Part shown: positions 34,433 through 45,870 of the stretch, in pieces | How positions within the stretch are numbered: the stretch's first letter is position 1 | Layout of the letters: each line of letters opens with the position of its first letter | Notes under the pieces: model-generated | The model's input: only the letters and a program-made list of their open reading frames with translations | What the model was told of the DNA's origin: nothing | Databases searched by the model: none | Origin: Anthostomella pinea | Taxonomy: Eukaryota > Ascomycota > Sordariomycetes > Xylariales > Xylariaceae | Assembly (NCBI GenBank): GCA_963556695.1 | Contig: CAUWAG010000003.1 | Span: forward strand, 992,001-1,056,000 | Length of the DNA: 64,000 bases | Direction of reading: 5' to 3' | Translations under genes and position numbers: made by a program

Positions 34433-37400
34433 TCAGTCCATATACTTGCCAAGGTCCTCATTCGGGGCCCTCTCTTGTAGGTTGGCCACTCGCTGGCTTT
34501 CATCCTTATTGTTATGTGTCACTTTGAGGTACTCCTTGAACTGAAGAGCTATACCGCAGACTTCCTCGAAGTGCTGGGGCTTGAGAACGGGAATCCCGCC
34601 CGGCTTCTTACTCTCGGCTTCCTTGACGCTGAACTCGTATTCGCATAGAGCAACGGCCGTCTGGAAGGCGTTTCGGATCTCCCTGCCGTTCCAGCCGATC
34701 CTCTGCATCTTGGAGTTCTCCAGCACGTAGTCTCTGGTGTCGCGGTGGATCCTGATCTCTTCGTCCCGGTCGTCTTCCAGTTTCTAGAAGAAGCGCTTCC
34801 AGATCTTCTTTCGGTCCTCTTCGTCGAGATCCTTGTAGTGGATCACAACCTGTGAAAAGTCAGTCTATGGCTGTAGTGGGCTTGGTGTGACGCTCACGTG
34901 GATCCTTGAGACGAATGCGTCATCGAAAGTCCCGACTCGATTGGTAGTCAGGAAGAGGCTACCTCGGTAATCTGTTACGCAAGTAAGCATCATGTACTTA
35001 TTCAACCAGTGCGTTGGGCTTGGAAGCAATTTCAACCACTTGGCAGAGAACTCAAATCGCTGAAGCAGAGGTGGTCATCATCGATTGACTTACACTCCAT
35101 GCAGCGCAGGAAGACTGGAAATCACGTTAGTTTTGATGCTTGATAGATTTGGATATAGCAGGTCGTCGCTCACTGGAGACCATCGTGTTTCGCTTCAAGT
35201 CTGCCAAAAAACGTCTTTCGGTGTATACATCTGCTTCGTCGAGGAGCATGACTGCACCCCATCTCTCCGCGAGCTTGAACCAAACCGAGATTTGCTTCTC
35301 AAGTTTCGTCTCGTCATTGCCCAGGTCTCCACAGGTGAGAGATAGCAGCGGACGGCCTGTGAACTCTGCGATGCATTCTGTAGGTGCACGAATCAGTCTT
35401 CTACGCCGGAGCATCGAACTTCAGTGGTGTAAAGGTTACCGGCAGTCTATTGGGTGGTCAGTCTGGTCCGTTCGTAATCATGTGTTCATGACTCACAAAT
35501 ATCTTGCCAACACCTGGGCTCCCATGCAACAGGAATATCTTGCCCTCGCCCTCCTTCTCTATGAAATCGGCGTTCCAGGGCCTCGCTGTCGGGCTTCCGT
35601 GGCCGGAGCCAGTAGCATATCGATGCACGAGTGCCTTGATCAGTCTTTTCTTATCTTCAGGCATCACCAATGTGTCTATAGCCACTTTACTAACTTTGGC
35701 TTCATGACAATTTTCGACGTCGAAGATATCTGTCAGGTCCTTGTGAGTGATTCTCCTGATAAGAGCAGACGGACGAGATATGGATGCTGCTCACGCCAAG
35801 TTCTTGACTTCAAAGCAAAGCCCATGAGGCGTTTCGAGCAGAGCATATATCGGTGGTTGGCATCTGCATCTGGCCCACCCACCAGCTCCAACGGTGAATC
35901 TTTCAAAGGGTCGATCAAGTCATACTCCTTCCACTTGAAGTTTGTAGGTGGGTGTGGTCGAAGACCGAGGCATTAAGTACAAGGACATTGTACTCGTCCG
36001 TATCCGAAGTCTTCCATCAACTCCGGTTCCTTCTCGTTCGCGTTGGCATCTTCATCATCAGACTTGCTATCACTGTCAGGAACGTATCTCTTCTTCTTCT
36101 TCTTCGGTTTCTTCTGCATGTGTCCAATGCGCCTCTGTTCCCAGTACGATGAACAGTCGATGACGATGCGATCCTCGACCTGGATTCGTTAGTCTTTGAT
36201 GACGCTTATGAGTGATTCAACTTGCATGCTGTCTAGGGAAATCGAGAGTTCCCCCTTTGTAGCCGACCATTCCGCCTCGGAGCAAATTATACCACATTTT
36301 CCCTTCTGTTCGGAGGCGTTCCCTTGTGGCACCATTGTCATGCTGGTCTTGAAACACAGAAGAGATCACGTCAAGATGAACTATTCGTCTTTCTCCCTCA
36401 AAAGGGGGAAGAACGACTTCTCTCTTGAACCTGCGTACTCGTTTTCCTTCATAGTCAAGGTACCAGAGAGTCAGTGTGTACTCTTTGAGCTTCTCTGGAG
36501 GTGATGATAAGATGGAAGAGTCCGTTTCGATACTGTGTCACGTATGCTGCGAGACGACCTTCAGACTCTACGTAAACGGTCGTGCCTGGCCTGTATAGCA
36601 ACCATAGCATCGCAAACGTCGCCATAGCCTCCTGTTTCTGGTGTCGCTTTTGTTCCTCTGTGATCCTGTCTTTCCAGATTGACCCCTTGAGGAAGTTGAG
36701 CACCACATCGATATGTTGGTGCGTCTCCTTGTCGCATATCCCGGACGATGGATTCGGCCTAAGCGAAGTATCTGCCTTTTGCGATTCCACGGACTGTGGT
36801 TCGTAGGTCGACTGGAATTCTTCGATCTCGCTCAAATGGTGAGCAATAACCCCGTATGGCTCTTGCAAGAGCAGAAACCGCATGTCGAGATCTACCTCCG
36901 GGTAGTACGCAACTAGCCCTCTCAACAGCGCAATGAACCTTTGAGAGCATATCTCGATTCGCGTACCTTGCGACGTAACGTCAATCCTGGGATTCTCGAT
37001 GATTCCTTGATCCATAATCGACTTCCCGTATGTTGCGGAGTGACGATTGATCAAGTGAGTCGTCCAAACCATCGAGATAACTTTCATGACTCCCTCATTG
37101 CTTTTGAGAGCGACACCTTTTCTGGCCTCATTTAGGTCCAGCAATCCCGGCCAATCCTCTCTGCCAACAAGGCGTCCCTTATTGTCTTGATACGAGACCT
37201 CATAGGATACGCGCAAGTCCGTGCTAGGCTTGTTGTCCTTCACGGCCTCGCTTTGGACTTCCTTGGTAAAATTCTGCTCGCAGGCTGGGCAATCATCTAG
37301 GGAAAGCTTCTGCATGATGGAGTGAGAATACCCGGTTTTTGGGCAGTACAGTGAAGCCTGACATCCCCACACCTTCTTCCTTTCCACTTCGGTAGACACA

Positions 37401-37570
37401 AGCTGTGTGTCCATGGGCGTAGACTCGGTAGGTTTTGTCGCTACCTCAGAAGATGATGTCGTGCTTGACTCGGTCAGGTTCATATCGGCTGAATCCAAGT
37501 TTGCAATACTGGACGATAGCTGCTTTGGTACAGCGTCGACCGCCGCGGAGGCAATTATCTGGGTCGCCAT
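34433..37570 (-). pseudogene. Degenerate AAA+ ATPase with fungal N-terminal domain (DUF7025-like)
   Basis: The ATG at 37570 opens 340 aa of a fungal-specific N-terminal region (Cys pairs, YRPGTTVYVESEGRLAAYV). At about 36540 the frame changes: the sequence continues HSIETDSS...EKLKEYTLTLWYLDYEGK in another frame without a plausible intron. Further pieces are KRLMGFALKSRTW, a P-loop GSPGVGK followed by Ile instead of Thr/Ser (35500-35520), Walker B AVMLLDEADV (about 35245), the sensor-like SLFLTTNRVGTFDDAFVSRI (about 34920) and an AAA lid to 34433. A TAG (34784-34786) interrupts FF-stop-KLEDD. One intron (36180-36225) looks GC-AG. The DUF name is from memory. The lost Thr, the stop and the frame breaks make it unlikely to be functional. 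Confidence 0.65.
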
Positions 37571-38152
37571 GGTGGGTGTAGAGCGATTGAACTGAAGCCC
37601 CGCAGCTCGAGGTTATCGGGAGTAGAAATCACCGACCACGGGAACGAGACGTGTCGGCGCAATCTCACTATGTAAGGGTTCTGTGCAACGACCCTCGCAG
37701 CACGGGATGGGCGCTCCGGTGAGCCTGGCGCTTTGAGAGATGCCACTGGATAATCGGTTGCATATGGGGTTTCTCATGCATGCAGCTGCTCCGAATCTGT
37801 GACCAACACCTCATATCACATTGGGGGCCGAGAATATTCGGCTATGATAGGGTCGCCACGTACAGGATGTGCTCTCTGATCAATGCTGTGTACCATCCCA
37901 CGGGGCAGTGCAATCCCAGGCTGGGAAGCCAGCTTCTGACCCTTACACATGACTCACCGGTACATATGCATGAACCTCGATGAGGCAGCCGAAGTCAAGG
38001 CTGTGTACCGTTCCACTTACCCCGGTAGAAAGCCTGTCACGTCAGTCCACGCTTCTCCTTTCCCCGCTGCAAAGCTGTCTGTCCGCACCAGGCTCGAAAG
38101 TTCTCCTGTCGTCAGAACTCAATGCTCTCGACGTGTCTATCGATAATCAGAC
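37571..38152. other. Divergent intergenic region
   Basis: Lies between two degenerate genes transcribed away from each other. No repeat or RNA gene recognised. Confidence 0.4.
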
Positions 38153-40038
38153 ATGGAACTAAGCAATCATGACCCAGCGGTGGCGGGTATTGTTCGGAGA
38201 TACAGCGAAAAAGTTGCCAAAAAAATGCCCAATAATACGGTGGCGCAGGCACTCGGCATGTGGGAGCAAAAGCAGACGGGTGACGAGAACCGTGCCGCCA
38301 ACTGGCTAAAATTCGACACACCTACTAAGTGCGGCTCGACAAGAATTCATTAATCATTAAAGCTTATACATCTGTAGTGATGGCCAGTTGTCGGAGCTTC
38401 AGAAGCAGTGCCGGGAAGTGGCCGAGACCTGGCGGATTTTCAAGTCGCAAAGTCGTAACGAAACCCTTTTTGAGGGCGTCAATACCCCGCCATTGATAGA
38501 CACACTTCGAAAAGCGGTTGGTGATGCCTAAACAAGCTGGGACTCTAAAAAAGGAGAAGGGGTATGGCAAGGCCAAAGACAATGTTGCCTTCTTCCTACG
38601 AACCATGGACGACTATAAGCAACTATTCAGCGTTATTCCGAGTGGCGACAAGTATATCTCTTTGTTTACGGGAGTAATATCCTCAGTTGTCAAGGCAGGT
38701 TACTCACAGAACTTGTCAACTGGTTCGCAAGCTTACCATCTACAATCTACAGGCCTCGGTCATCTACGAGCATATCGCAGAAGTGTTCTCGCAAGCCTTA
38801 GCTGACATGAGCGACGATCTCGGATTCGTCCACGACAGCACTAAAATCTCGGATAGTCCTGCCATGCGCAAGGCGGTGATCGAGCTTTATGTCCACATGT
38901 TTAAGTTTCTCTGCGACATGATGAGCTGGTATTCGTCCCCCGGCAAACGAATCAAGAGTGCTTTCACTGTTCGCTTCTATGACGACAAAGTGAAAACCAA
39001 GGTGGCCAAGATCAAGCGCATTGTGAAGCGAGTCGAGAGGGAAGCGACCTTAGAAACAGGGTTCCGAGTCCAAGCTACCGAGCAGGGCATCGAAAGTCTC
39101 GGAGACTTGATCCGAAAGCTCGCAGACGAGAACCGGGCGGTAATTCAAGCGGATTTTTCACTACAGTTTCAGCAACTAGCCGACAAACTTCGGCCTGTTG
39201 GTTACAGCGCCGCGAAATTGTTGATTTTGACCACTGAATGGGTCTTTAGAGGTTCGTGATCTTAGTTAGATACCAATGGTCAATCACTAACTATATGATT
39301 AAGACCCAGAGACTGGTGGGTTGATAGAACGTCAGCAGCCTTTCGTCAGCTCCAACAACACGTCCACTCCACGACCCATCCCATCGCATGACTGTAAGTT
39401 ACTGAACACTGCCTCTGTCCCACATTCTAACTCGCCTATCAGAGAGTACAACTAAATGAGTACTCTCGTGTCGTCAAACCGTATGCGCAAGATGCGAAGT
39501 CGGACCTCCTTGCCGAGGTCGACGTTACCAGCCGCCCAAACATCTCCGAAGAAGTGGGAATTGAAGTTCAAAGCTGGCTGAGAGAGCCAGGGACAAGCTT
39601 CTTGTGGGTAGAAGGCAGCGGGGACGAGTATTATGACTCACCACTCGCGGCCCTGGCCCTTCACATATGTGCCAGTGCCATGGGTGCTCGCATTCCAGCT
39701 ATATCGTTCTTCAGCAAAGCACGATATGACTCCCCACCGAGTCTTCGTCAACACACATTGATGGCCTGATAGCCATGCTGTACTCCCTGATATCTCAACT
39801 GGTACATCTAGTCCCCGCAACGTTCAAGGCGAGCGCCACGCTCGATCACCACAGTTTTGAACAACTCGACGGGAGCATGCAAAGCGTCCCAACTGCGCTG
39901 GAGATCATCGAAGCTCTCCTCGAACTAGCACCACCCTCGCTGATGAGCGTGATCAATGGCTTGGAGATCATGGAGAGCAGGGAAACGATCAGGTCGATGG
40001 GCAAGCTCATGGAGATCTTCCGCAAAAGCGTATATTAA
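38153..40038 (+). pseudogene. Truncated STAND/NACHT-type gene (DUF7708-like N-terminal region)
   Basis: Pieces of one protein follow in order: MELSNHDPAVAG from 38153; after an intron LSELQKQCREVAETW and LIDTLRKAVGDA up to a TAA (38529-38531) where Gln is expected. A frame change follows at about 38550-38560, then MDDYKQLFSVIPSGDKYISL. After a GC-AG-type intron (38695-38752) comes EHIAEVFSQALADMSDDLG with a helical domain to 39259. The segments at 39554-40038 (SWLREPGTSFLWVEG, then LYSLISQL and PPSLMSVINGLEIM) resemble the start of the nucleotide-binding region of fungal STAND proteins, but without a clear Walker A. The gene stops exactly where AT-rich transposon sequence begins, so repeats and effector-sensing parts are lost. 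Such proteins act in fungal non-self recognition; the family name is from memory. Confidence 0.6.
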
Positions 40039-40548
40039 CCTTATTAATCTTAAAAATAGCGGTAATTACGTATTTAAGGCTTTATTAGTTAATGTTTTAT
40101 TATTACGTATATATATACTACATGCTTAACTAAGTAATAGTATTATAGTTTAAATTAGATTTTTATCGCGTTTTTAAGCGATTTAAAGCTTTATTAATCT
40201 TTTAAACGTTATTATACGATTTTGTTGTTTTGATGGTTGAAAAACAAAATATTTTATTATAGAGGTGAGTAGTAAGACAGCTGGTAATATTTAATAGTTA
40301 TAAAAGTGTGTGAAAATATTAGCGCTTATTAAGCATATTATAGTTAATAGCAAGTTAGAATAGGTAAATAAAAACCTTAAAATTATATAAAAAAACATTT
40401 AAACGTTATTCAACAAGTTTATTATTTAATATGAAGTAAATAAGTATTAAACAGCTCTTATAGCTATGTTAAAACAAAAATTTACTTTATAAATTTATAG
40501 TTAAAACACAGGCTATTATCCGTCTTATTTAAAACCATTAACGTAGCT
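40039..40548. other. AT-rich, gene-free block
   Basis: Strongly AT-rich, RIP-like sequence between the truncated STAND gene and the left TIR of Fot1-like copy B. Nothing recognised. Confidence 0.6.
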
Positions 40549-40550
40549 GA

Positions 40551-40611
40551 CAAGCGAGTTGACATTACAAGCGAGTTGGCACTCGTCATGAACTCTCCAA
40601 CTGCCATGTCA
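40551..40611. repeat. Left terminal inverted repeat, copy B
   Basis: Matches the reverse complement of 42340-42400 with one mismatch. Contains the duplicated ACAAGCGAGTTG motif. Confidence 0.9.
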
Positions 40612-40639
40612 AATAACTTCACCACAACGCATTCAGTTC

Positions 40640-42302
40640 AATTCAATCAATCGGATTCCTCTTCCTCAGAGGTTTCTATCTCTATTGTACAAGTTCACGT
40701 ATTATGGCCAGTATTGCTGCAAACGCCACACCGTCGCCCACGCGCTGCCGCCCGCCTCGAACGACGACTACCTTCACTCATTTCCTGTTTTGCCAGCTCA
40801 GTACCATCCTTTGCAGCCTAAAGATCTACTGCATCTTCAACAGAAAGTACTCCTCCTTTCATTAGACGTTTGTTTTTTGTTCTCTGGTGTTTACTTAGTA
40901 GGTGATTGGCCTCTTCTAGTTCGCGGACCCGGGAATCAACCAAAGTGACCTTATGCATAAGACCGTATGTAGCCTTTGAAAACGAGCTCAACGCATCAAC
41001 TATTGATATAGGTGAGCTTCCCTGGTGGTTTCTAACTCGGTTTCGGATATAAACTGATTGGTTTACCGCTTTGTTAATGGTGATAGGCGTCTTCGAAGTC
41101 CAAGTAGTGGGTGGCAGATTGGGGTCTGGCGACGGTGTTCATATGACAGCGACAGTATCCAGCTTTGAAATGACACTTTCTGGGTCAAAAGGAACAAGCC
41201 CAGTGGTACTGAAACCTGCTCGAATGTTTCCTGGCGTCATAGCAGCGTTGTGTGCTTCACAAAACGCTGCAAGGAAGTCCTCCTTCGAAACATAGGTTAT
41301 ATGACACCGGATAAGATCCTTAATCATGCGACCGTAAGCTCGTTTGAGCGGGCTAAAACAGCCGACATCTAGAGGCTGGAGCCTGTGTGACGAGTGGGCA
41401 GGCATACAAAGGGTGATAATGCCATTGTTCTGACAATAATCCTCAAAGACCTGGGAATGGTGGCTTTCGTGACCATCTAGGATGAGGAGGCGTTTACCGG
41501 CAGTCATACGCGGTCTGGTATACTTGTTGAAATGCCGAATCCATTCCAACCCAATCTCGTTTGTAGTCCAACTGTTATTAGACACGGCCACCTTCTAATC
41601 GCGTGGTAATATCGTGTCACGATACCATGACGCGAGGTGGGTTTTGCCCTGTAGAATGATGAACGGCGGGACCACCCAACCATCAGCATTAACAGCAGAG
41701 ATTGCTATAGACCATTCCCTGTTGCCTTGCTGAGCTTGTCTAGGCCTGCCACGTCTTTCGGCGCTTGTAACGACCATGCCGGACCCAATAATGCCCATCA
41801 TAAACCCAGTCTCGTCGAAGTTGTAAGTATCCGCGTCTTGGATACCATGTTTCGCGACTGCTGCTGCAACTTGGCAAAACCACGCGCGATACGCGTCTAG
41901 ATCCTCGTTCAAGACCCTCTGGTAGTCTATTTTCCGATGAAAACGCGTCCGGAGGCCTGGTGTACGTTTGATGAAGTTCCGCGTCCAGTTCTTTCCAACG
42001 CGTCCAGCCCCGCGCGCCGCCAACAATTGATTCGCCATATCTTCAACATAACTGTACCGGGGCGGAAATGCTCGCGCATCCAGGTCGAGAATGAAGGAAC
42101 AAATGGCATTCTCTTCGGAAACCATAAGTTTCAAAGTATTGGGCATGCTGTCGCGTCGTGATGGCATTCCTTTGACTCTATTGCTCAAAGTGGAACGAGG
42201 GACGTTAAAGAGTTTCGCAAGTTGAAATATAGGAATATGAGGGTCACGTCATTTAGCTTGAACAGCTAGCTGCAAGTCTGATTCGTTATAACGCAGTGCC
42301 AT
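40640..42302 (-). pseudogene. Fot1-like transposase (HTH-psq, CENP-B-type HTH, DDE) with stops
   Basis: ATG at 42302-42300. The frame runs MALRYNESDLQLAVQAK, then a TGA, then IFQLAKLFNVPRSTLSNRV (helix-turn-helix). After the second HTH region (NWTRNFIKRTPGLRTRF) come the three catalytic contexts YNFDETGF, ILDGHESHH and LQPLDVGCF. Stops are TGA for CGA near 42252, TAG for TGG at 41595-41597 and TGA for CGA/CAA near 41138. The end, near 40640, has a CGVCSNTGHN zinc knuckle and an acidic tail. All are C-to-T or G-to-A changes as expected from RIP. About 550 codons in total, in the range of Fot1 transposases. Confidence 0.85.
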
Positions 42303-42339
42303 TATTGTTGGTGGAGATATGATGGTTTGAATCGTATTG

Positions 42340-42400
42340 GTTGGAAAGTTCATGACGAGTGCCAACTCGCTTGTAATGTCAACTCGCTTGTCAGCTACGT
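42340..42400. repeat. Right terminal inverted repeat, copy B
   Basis: Inverted copy of 40551-40611, ending ACGT next to the TA target duplicate. Confidence 0.9.
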
Positions 42401-43689
42401 TAGTGAAACTTATTATTATTATTATTAATCTTAAGCTTTTAAATAATTATGTTATATTTAAATAGTTAATCTTTATCTTTATAAATCTCATAATATATTT
42501 AATAATTACATAAAAATTATCAATTATAATAATAATCCGAACAAACTTTTTCAAAGTAAAAAGAATTTTTATATATATTAATAATTTTAGGATTTTGTCA
42601 AATAGCTTTAAACCTTTAAATATTAAAAAAAAAATTCTATATTAATAACCTTATCGTTATTTTGAAACCCTTATTTATCTTCTGTACTATATTTAATAAT
42701 AATAATAACGAGCCTTAATTTACAATTAATAATAATAAGTTAAAAATTTTTAAATCGATTTATAAACTAGCTTATTAACCTATTTTATTAAAATATACTT
42801 TTAAAGTATATTGTAATATTACATATATAAGCTAGGATAAATCTTAATGACGTATTATTTAAAAAACGCATTTAAAAAGCTTAAATTTATTACGGTTTAA
42901 AAGCCATTACTTTTAGAATGATATTATTTATAACGATTTAAACATCATATATGAATTAGTTTTCGTTTAAACTTAATAATAAAATAAACCTTAAATTCTA
43001 CGAATTTGTCAGTTATTAACGAATAATAGGGTTTATTAAAACGCTTTAATAATTATAAAGTATATCCGTCAAGATTTACGCATTATTTTAAAATAAAACC
43101 TCTTTGATTTTTCTATGTTTTAAATTACCTCGTGATTAAAAGTTTTTAAAGTTACATTATATATATAAACATAAGTTAAACTCAATTATTAATCTAACTA
43201 AACGTTATAAAAATTAAATGATCTTTCATAAATTTATATAACGGTATAAGCTTAATTATTTCGAAACATAAACGTTTAAAATACTCATAGCTTTTTAAAA
43301 GCTTTGATTAATTATCGTAATTATTTTAAATTAAAACTCGATTGAATAGATGCCGTTTTTACGTTTTTAACAAAAAAACTTAATGAAAAGATGTATATAA
43401 AGACTTTTAATAGCTTTAAGAATTTTCCCCCATATATTTTAACAAAAATAATATTCATCAATAATGAAATAATATTTTAGCTTAAAACCCTTTCATACGG
43501 CTTTGAATATAGCTTCTAATAGTAATAAAAACGCTTTTAAAAGGTGCAATGAAAGATTAGCTTTAAGCCTTGAATCTTTAATAATACCGTTTATTATTTT
43601 ATAAAAAGTGGCATTTTTGTAATTAATTAAGTTTAAAAAAAATTAGATCGTTTTAAGGTTCATTAGTTTAAGGGACATTTTTTGAAAAT
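42401..43689. other. AT-rich, gene-free block
   Basis: Long AT-rich sequence with many short A/T runs and no open frames of note. It is consistent with heavily RIP-mutated repeats that can no longer be identified by eye. Confidence 0.6.
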
Positions 43690-43995
43690 CTGTAGAATTA
43701 AAAAAATTAAGAGCTGTATGTGAGGATTGTGGTGGCAGTATGGTGGCAGTCAGGGAGGCTGCTAGCTGACAAGGGGTTAGGCAGGCACCTTGGCAGAATA
43801 AAGGGATGAAAGCACCAGGAAAGGTGGCTTTCATGGGTGATAGACAAGGGATCTTTGGCTGGAGGATCAATGGATGGGTACATCTTTGTATTTTGGTGTG
43901 TATTTAGTACTAGATTGGTCCCCCAGACCCATGGATAAAACGCAACGCACTAGACCGATCATCCCCCCCATGTTCTGACTCTGATGATCCGATAC
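43690..43995. other. GC-richer island inside AT-rich block
   Basis: About 300 bp of normal composition starting near TGTATGTGAGG, with a short direct repeat (GGTGGCAGTA / GGTGGCAGTC). It is sharply bounded by AT-rich DNA on both sides and could be a more recent insertion such as a solo LTR. No matching ends or target duplication found. Confidence 0.3.
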
Positions 43996-45180
43996 TGTAT
44001 AATATTCTTTAAACGTTAAGCTCGTTAAAAAACGTAAGAATTGCTTTTTATAACTTTTTTAAAGTATACATATTTCACATATAATAAAAACTTTCAATTA
44101 AGCTTATATAAGGCGTTTAAACGTACTTATTTCAGTTTATATAGTTAAAAAATAAATAAAAATTTTAAAAGAAATGATATTTTAGTTTTTACTTCTAAGT
44201 ATTATTGTTTGAATTGAATTTAAAAAAAGATTTACGTATATATTATATACGCCTTGATATTTTCTTTAAGAGTGTTTTATAGTATTATAACTATTCTAAA
44301 ACCATATAATTTGTTACGATTAAAAAACTCTTATATTACCTTTAAAATATAAAGATTTAATTATTTGCTATAAATGTTTTAAATGCGTTTAAATAGCTGT
44401 TAATAAGCTTAAAAGGCTTATTTTTAAAGATAGAATAATGTTCGTTACGTTAATGGCGTTAAAAAATGCGTTAAATTAACTTTTTATTATTCATATATTT
44501 TTGCGGGAGGTATAATTTATAATATTTAATGTTTTAAGTTGTTACAGCTTAATTTGTAATCAAATTAAAGTATTACATTATTAACGAAGTTTTTAAAAAA
44601 GCTTAAATATAACAGTTAGTAAATGAGTTTTATTATACTTTTGGCGCCTTTTAATTACGTCTTAATAGTATTAAAGCTATTCATTTAGCTTATAATATCG
44701 AGTTTTATCGCCGAACAAAGTACATACGAGTGCGAGAATATTATTTTCGTTAAAAGATTTAAGCTGGTTATATCTTCATAAAGTATTTTAATATTAATAG
44801 AATGTTAATATATATTCTTTTTAAGGCTATATTAAAGGTAAAATTTAATATTCTTTTGAGCTTTTAAAGCTTATTAAAGTCGATTCAAATAGTGAAAAGT
44901 ATTATAATATTTCAACTAGCGTATAATTATACGTTAAAAGGCCTTTTACAATAGCATCTAACTGCTATAAGTATTTTAACTAGTTCTTAGTCAATAGCAA
45001 TACTTTTAGTTTAAAAGGGCGTGTTAAATATTATAATAATAATAAGATTATAATAAGCTTATATAAGGTTTTAAGTAGCCTTAAATCGTTTAGAACGTAC
45101 TTATAACATTATAAATATTAGCTTTTAATTAGTTTAAATAACAGGTGTCTGTTATAGTTATCTGCTTACCTTGAGAGATT
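43996..45180. other. AT-rich, gene-free block
   Basis: Same character as 42401-43689. Nothing recognised. Confidence 0.6.
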
Positions 45181-45870
45181 ATATGGGATTATTTACTTAT
45201 TTATAAGGGGGGCTTCACCCCCATCCCAGAGGAAATCTTCTTCTTCTTTTTAATACAGAATATTTGATAATTTCACAAGGATCGACGCTTCCCGCGCTCG
45301 CCATTGGCGCTGCGTCAGGAGCGTCGACTGAGAATGTGCTGTACGGATTGAATACGCCACAACACCTCCTTTGGCACATCCGGATGCCTGCTTGCAAACC
45401 GTCAGATCGAAGCCCCTCCGACGCTGCAATGGGTGCCTTGTTTCAATATCATCCCTCCACTAGACTGGACGTCCCACTCGACTACGCGGACATTCATGAA
45501 AATGACGAAGAAGATGAGGAGAGGTGTCACGGATACATTGCGTCTATTTAATTTATTGACCCTCCCATTGTCAGGTAGCTAGCCATAGACCTGTCATCTG
45601 AGAGAAGCAATGCCCACTATCTTGGAGACCGTCGCACCATAACTTGGACACTCCAATGTTTGTTCGTATTCGAGGCTCTGAATCAGTCGAGCGCTCAGTA
45701 TGGCCAAGCTTCCTTCTCGTCGACATGGAAGCCGACTGGTAGAAGAGGCAGAGCTTCAACAGATCCGACGTAGATTGAATCGAATCAGGCGTAATTTGAT
45801 CCAGGACACTCGATTCCGCTGTCTCGTGCCAGTACCATCATCACCCCAGTCCGCACCTGTGCTGCATCTC
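45181..45870. other. Boundary of AT-rich block and cyclophilin 3' flank
   Basis: Transition to normal composition at about 45200. TTATAAGGGGGG and a (CTT)n tract followed by AATTTCACA give it an LTR-end look. A 95-codon plus-strand frame (45264-45551) then follows, with no recognised domain. Nothing firm can be assigned. Confidence 0.3.

Larger units (their letters stand above)
40551..42400 (-). mobile_element. Fot1/Pogo-type DNA transposon, full-length copy B
   Basis: 1850 bp bounded by terminal inverted repeats of about 60 bp with one mismatch, and flanked by the target dinucleotide TA (40549-40550 and 42401-42402). The TIR starts ACGTAGCTGACAAGCGAGTT and contains two copies of ACAAGCGAGTTG. 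The transposase gene is on the minus strand and almost complete, but interrupted by several stops, so this copy is non-autonomous now. It is the best preserved member of the family in the window. Confidence 0.92.

Noticed and set aside
34770..34800. Intron acceptor at TTCTTCTAG explaining the in-frame TAG of the AAA gene
   Set aside because: Sequence on both sides reads as continuous AAA-family protein (KKIWKRFF / KLEDDRDEE), so removing an intron here would delete expected residues.
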